In this document: positions 63,768 through 64,000 of the stretch, one piece after another
How the letters are laid out: each line of letters starts with the position of its first letter
Numbering within the stretch: position 1 is the stretch's first letter
Source: Bufo bufo
Lineage: Eukaryota; Chordata; Amphibia; Anura; Bufonidae
Length of the DNA stretch: 64,000 bases
Assembly: GCF_905171765.1 (NCBI RefSeq)
Contig: NC_053390.1
Coordinates: forward strand, 508,265,444-508,329,443
Direction of reading: 5' to 3'
Made by a program: the position numbers and the translations under genes
The notes under the pieces: generated by a model
What the model was told of the DNA's origin: nothing
Databases searched by the model: none
The model's input: the letters and a program-made list of their open reading frames with translations, nothing else

Positions 63768-64000
63768 AATACCTTTACTTGCGGGGTACCCCCCACTGAT
63801 GCTGCCACCCTGCCTGTTTTTTAAAATATCGCTCCTGCGCCCCACTGTGCCCCCCTGTAGTTTTCCCACTCAGTATGTTAATACGGAGCATCAGTACAGG
63901 GAGGAGGAAACGCCAGGGTTTCTCAATGGGCGTCTCCTTCTCCCTGGCTGGGCCTTAATCTAATCACAGCTAAGAGCATCACAGCCAGCAGGGAGAAGGA
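63768..64000. repeat. MITE TTAAAGAGGACC, right piece (runs off window)
   Basis: Continues the element of 62161 and resembles 3080-3300 (GGCGGCTCCCACTGATGCC and CAGGGAGAAG blocks). Its right end is beyond the window. Confidence 0.6.

Noticed and set aside
1..64000. tRNA or rRNA genes
   Set aside because: No tRNA cloverleaf blocks or rRNA segments were recognised by eye; a tRNAscan-SE run would settle this.

Overview
This is vertebrate nuclear DNA, most likely from a large-genome anuran amphibian. The only cellular gene I can support is the first coding exon of MFSD12 on the minus strand (6061-6328). Nearly everything else is transposable elements, their nonautonomous derivatives (MITEs) and minisatellites. 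The mix (Ngaro-type tyrosine-recombinase retrotransposon, Penelope-like elements, Rex1, L1/Tx1 and CR1 LINEs, chromodomain Ty3/Gypsy, piggyBac, several Tc1 families, and many short hairpin elements at TTAA or TAA sites) suggests a frog or toad. That assignment is inference.

Layout. 1-6060 is intron 1 of MFSD12, filled with MITEs and an inverted 53-bp minisatellite. 6061-6860 is the exon with its 5' UTR and promoter side, including two CACGTG E-boxes. 6905-13140 is a roughly 28-bp minisatellite in two opposing arms, invaded by a Penelope-like fragment, a Rex1 LINE and a hAT-like MITE. 13.8-15.4 kb holds a broken Tc1 element.

15.4-43.4 kb is a deep nest. A broken piggyBac (15.43-17.23 and 24.81-25.92 kb) holds a minus-strand L1/Tx1 LINE, which holds a young, complete Ty3/Gypsy chromovirus (Gypsy-1, 17627-22960, perfect 5-bp target duplication, one uninterrupted gag-pol frame) and a MITE. 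A second, broken Gypsy (Gypsy-2, minus strand, from 25918) is split in gag by a MITE. That MITE holds an endogenous retrovirus (29455-38795), which itself holds a solo LTR in the integrase region and a Tc1 element near its 3' end. Gypsy-2 gag resumes at 39508 and abuts a second L1/Tx1 LINE (39652-43392) that carries a 300-bp near-perfect palindrome.

43.4-50.9 kb contains a CR1 tail and an old MITE split by two insertions. One of these is a 4.5-kb noncoding element with TTAA ends, full of tandem and mirror-image repeats. 50.9-58.9 kb is a CR1 LINE split inside a codon by a nearly complete Ngaro element (51332-58759) with A1-B1-A2-B2 split direct repeats and a SAP-domain gag. The Ngaro element holds a Penelope-like inverted repeat with two hammerhead-ribozyme-like motifs. 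60.3-63.8 kb has two more Tc1 elements: one has a transposase frame broken by what looks like a single 10-bp deletion, and the other lacks its catalytic C-terminus.

The genes do not form a pathway; the window is a record of successive insertions next to a pigmentation and lysosome gene. The observations most worth checking are the self-priming signature of Gypsy-1, the Ngaro element and its codon-exact insertion, the paired hammerhead-like motifs, the E-box pair upstream of MFSD12, and the inverted minisatellite beside its promoter.
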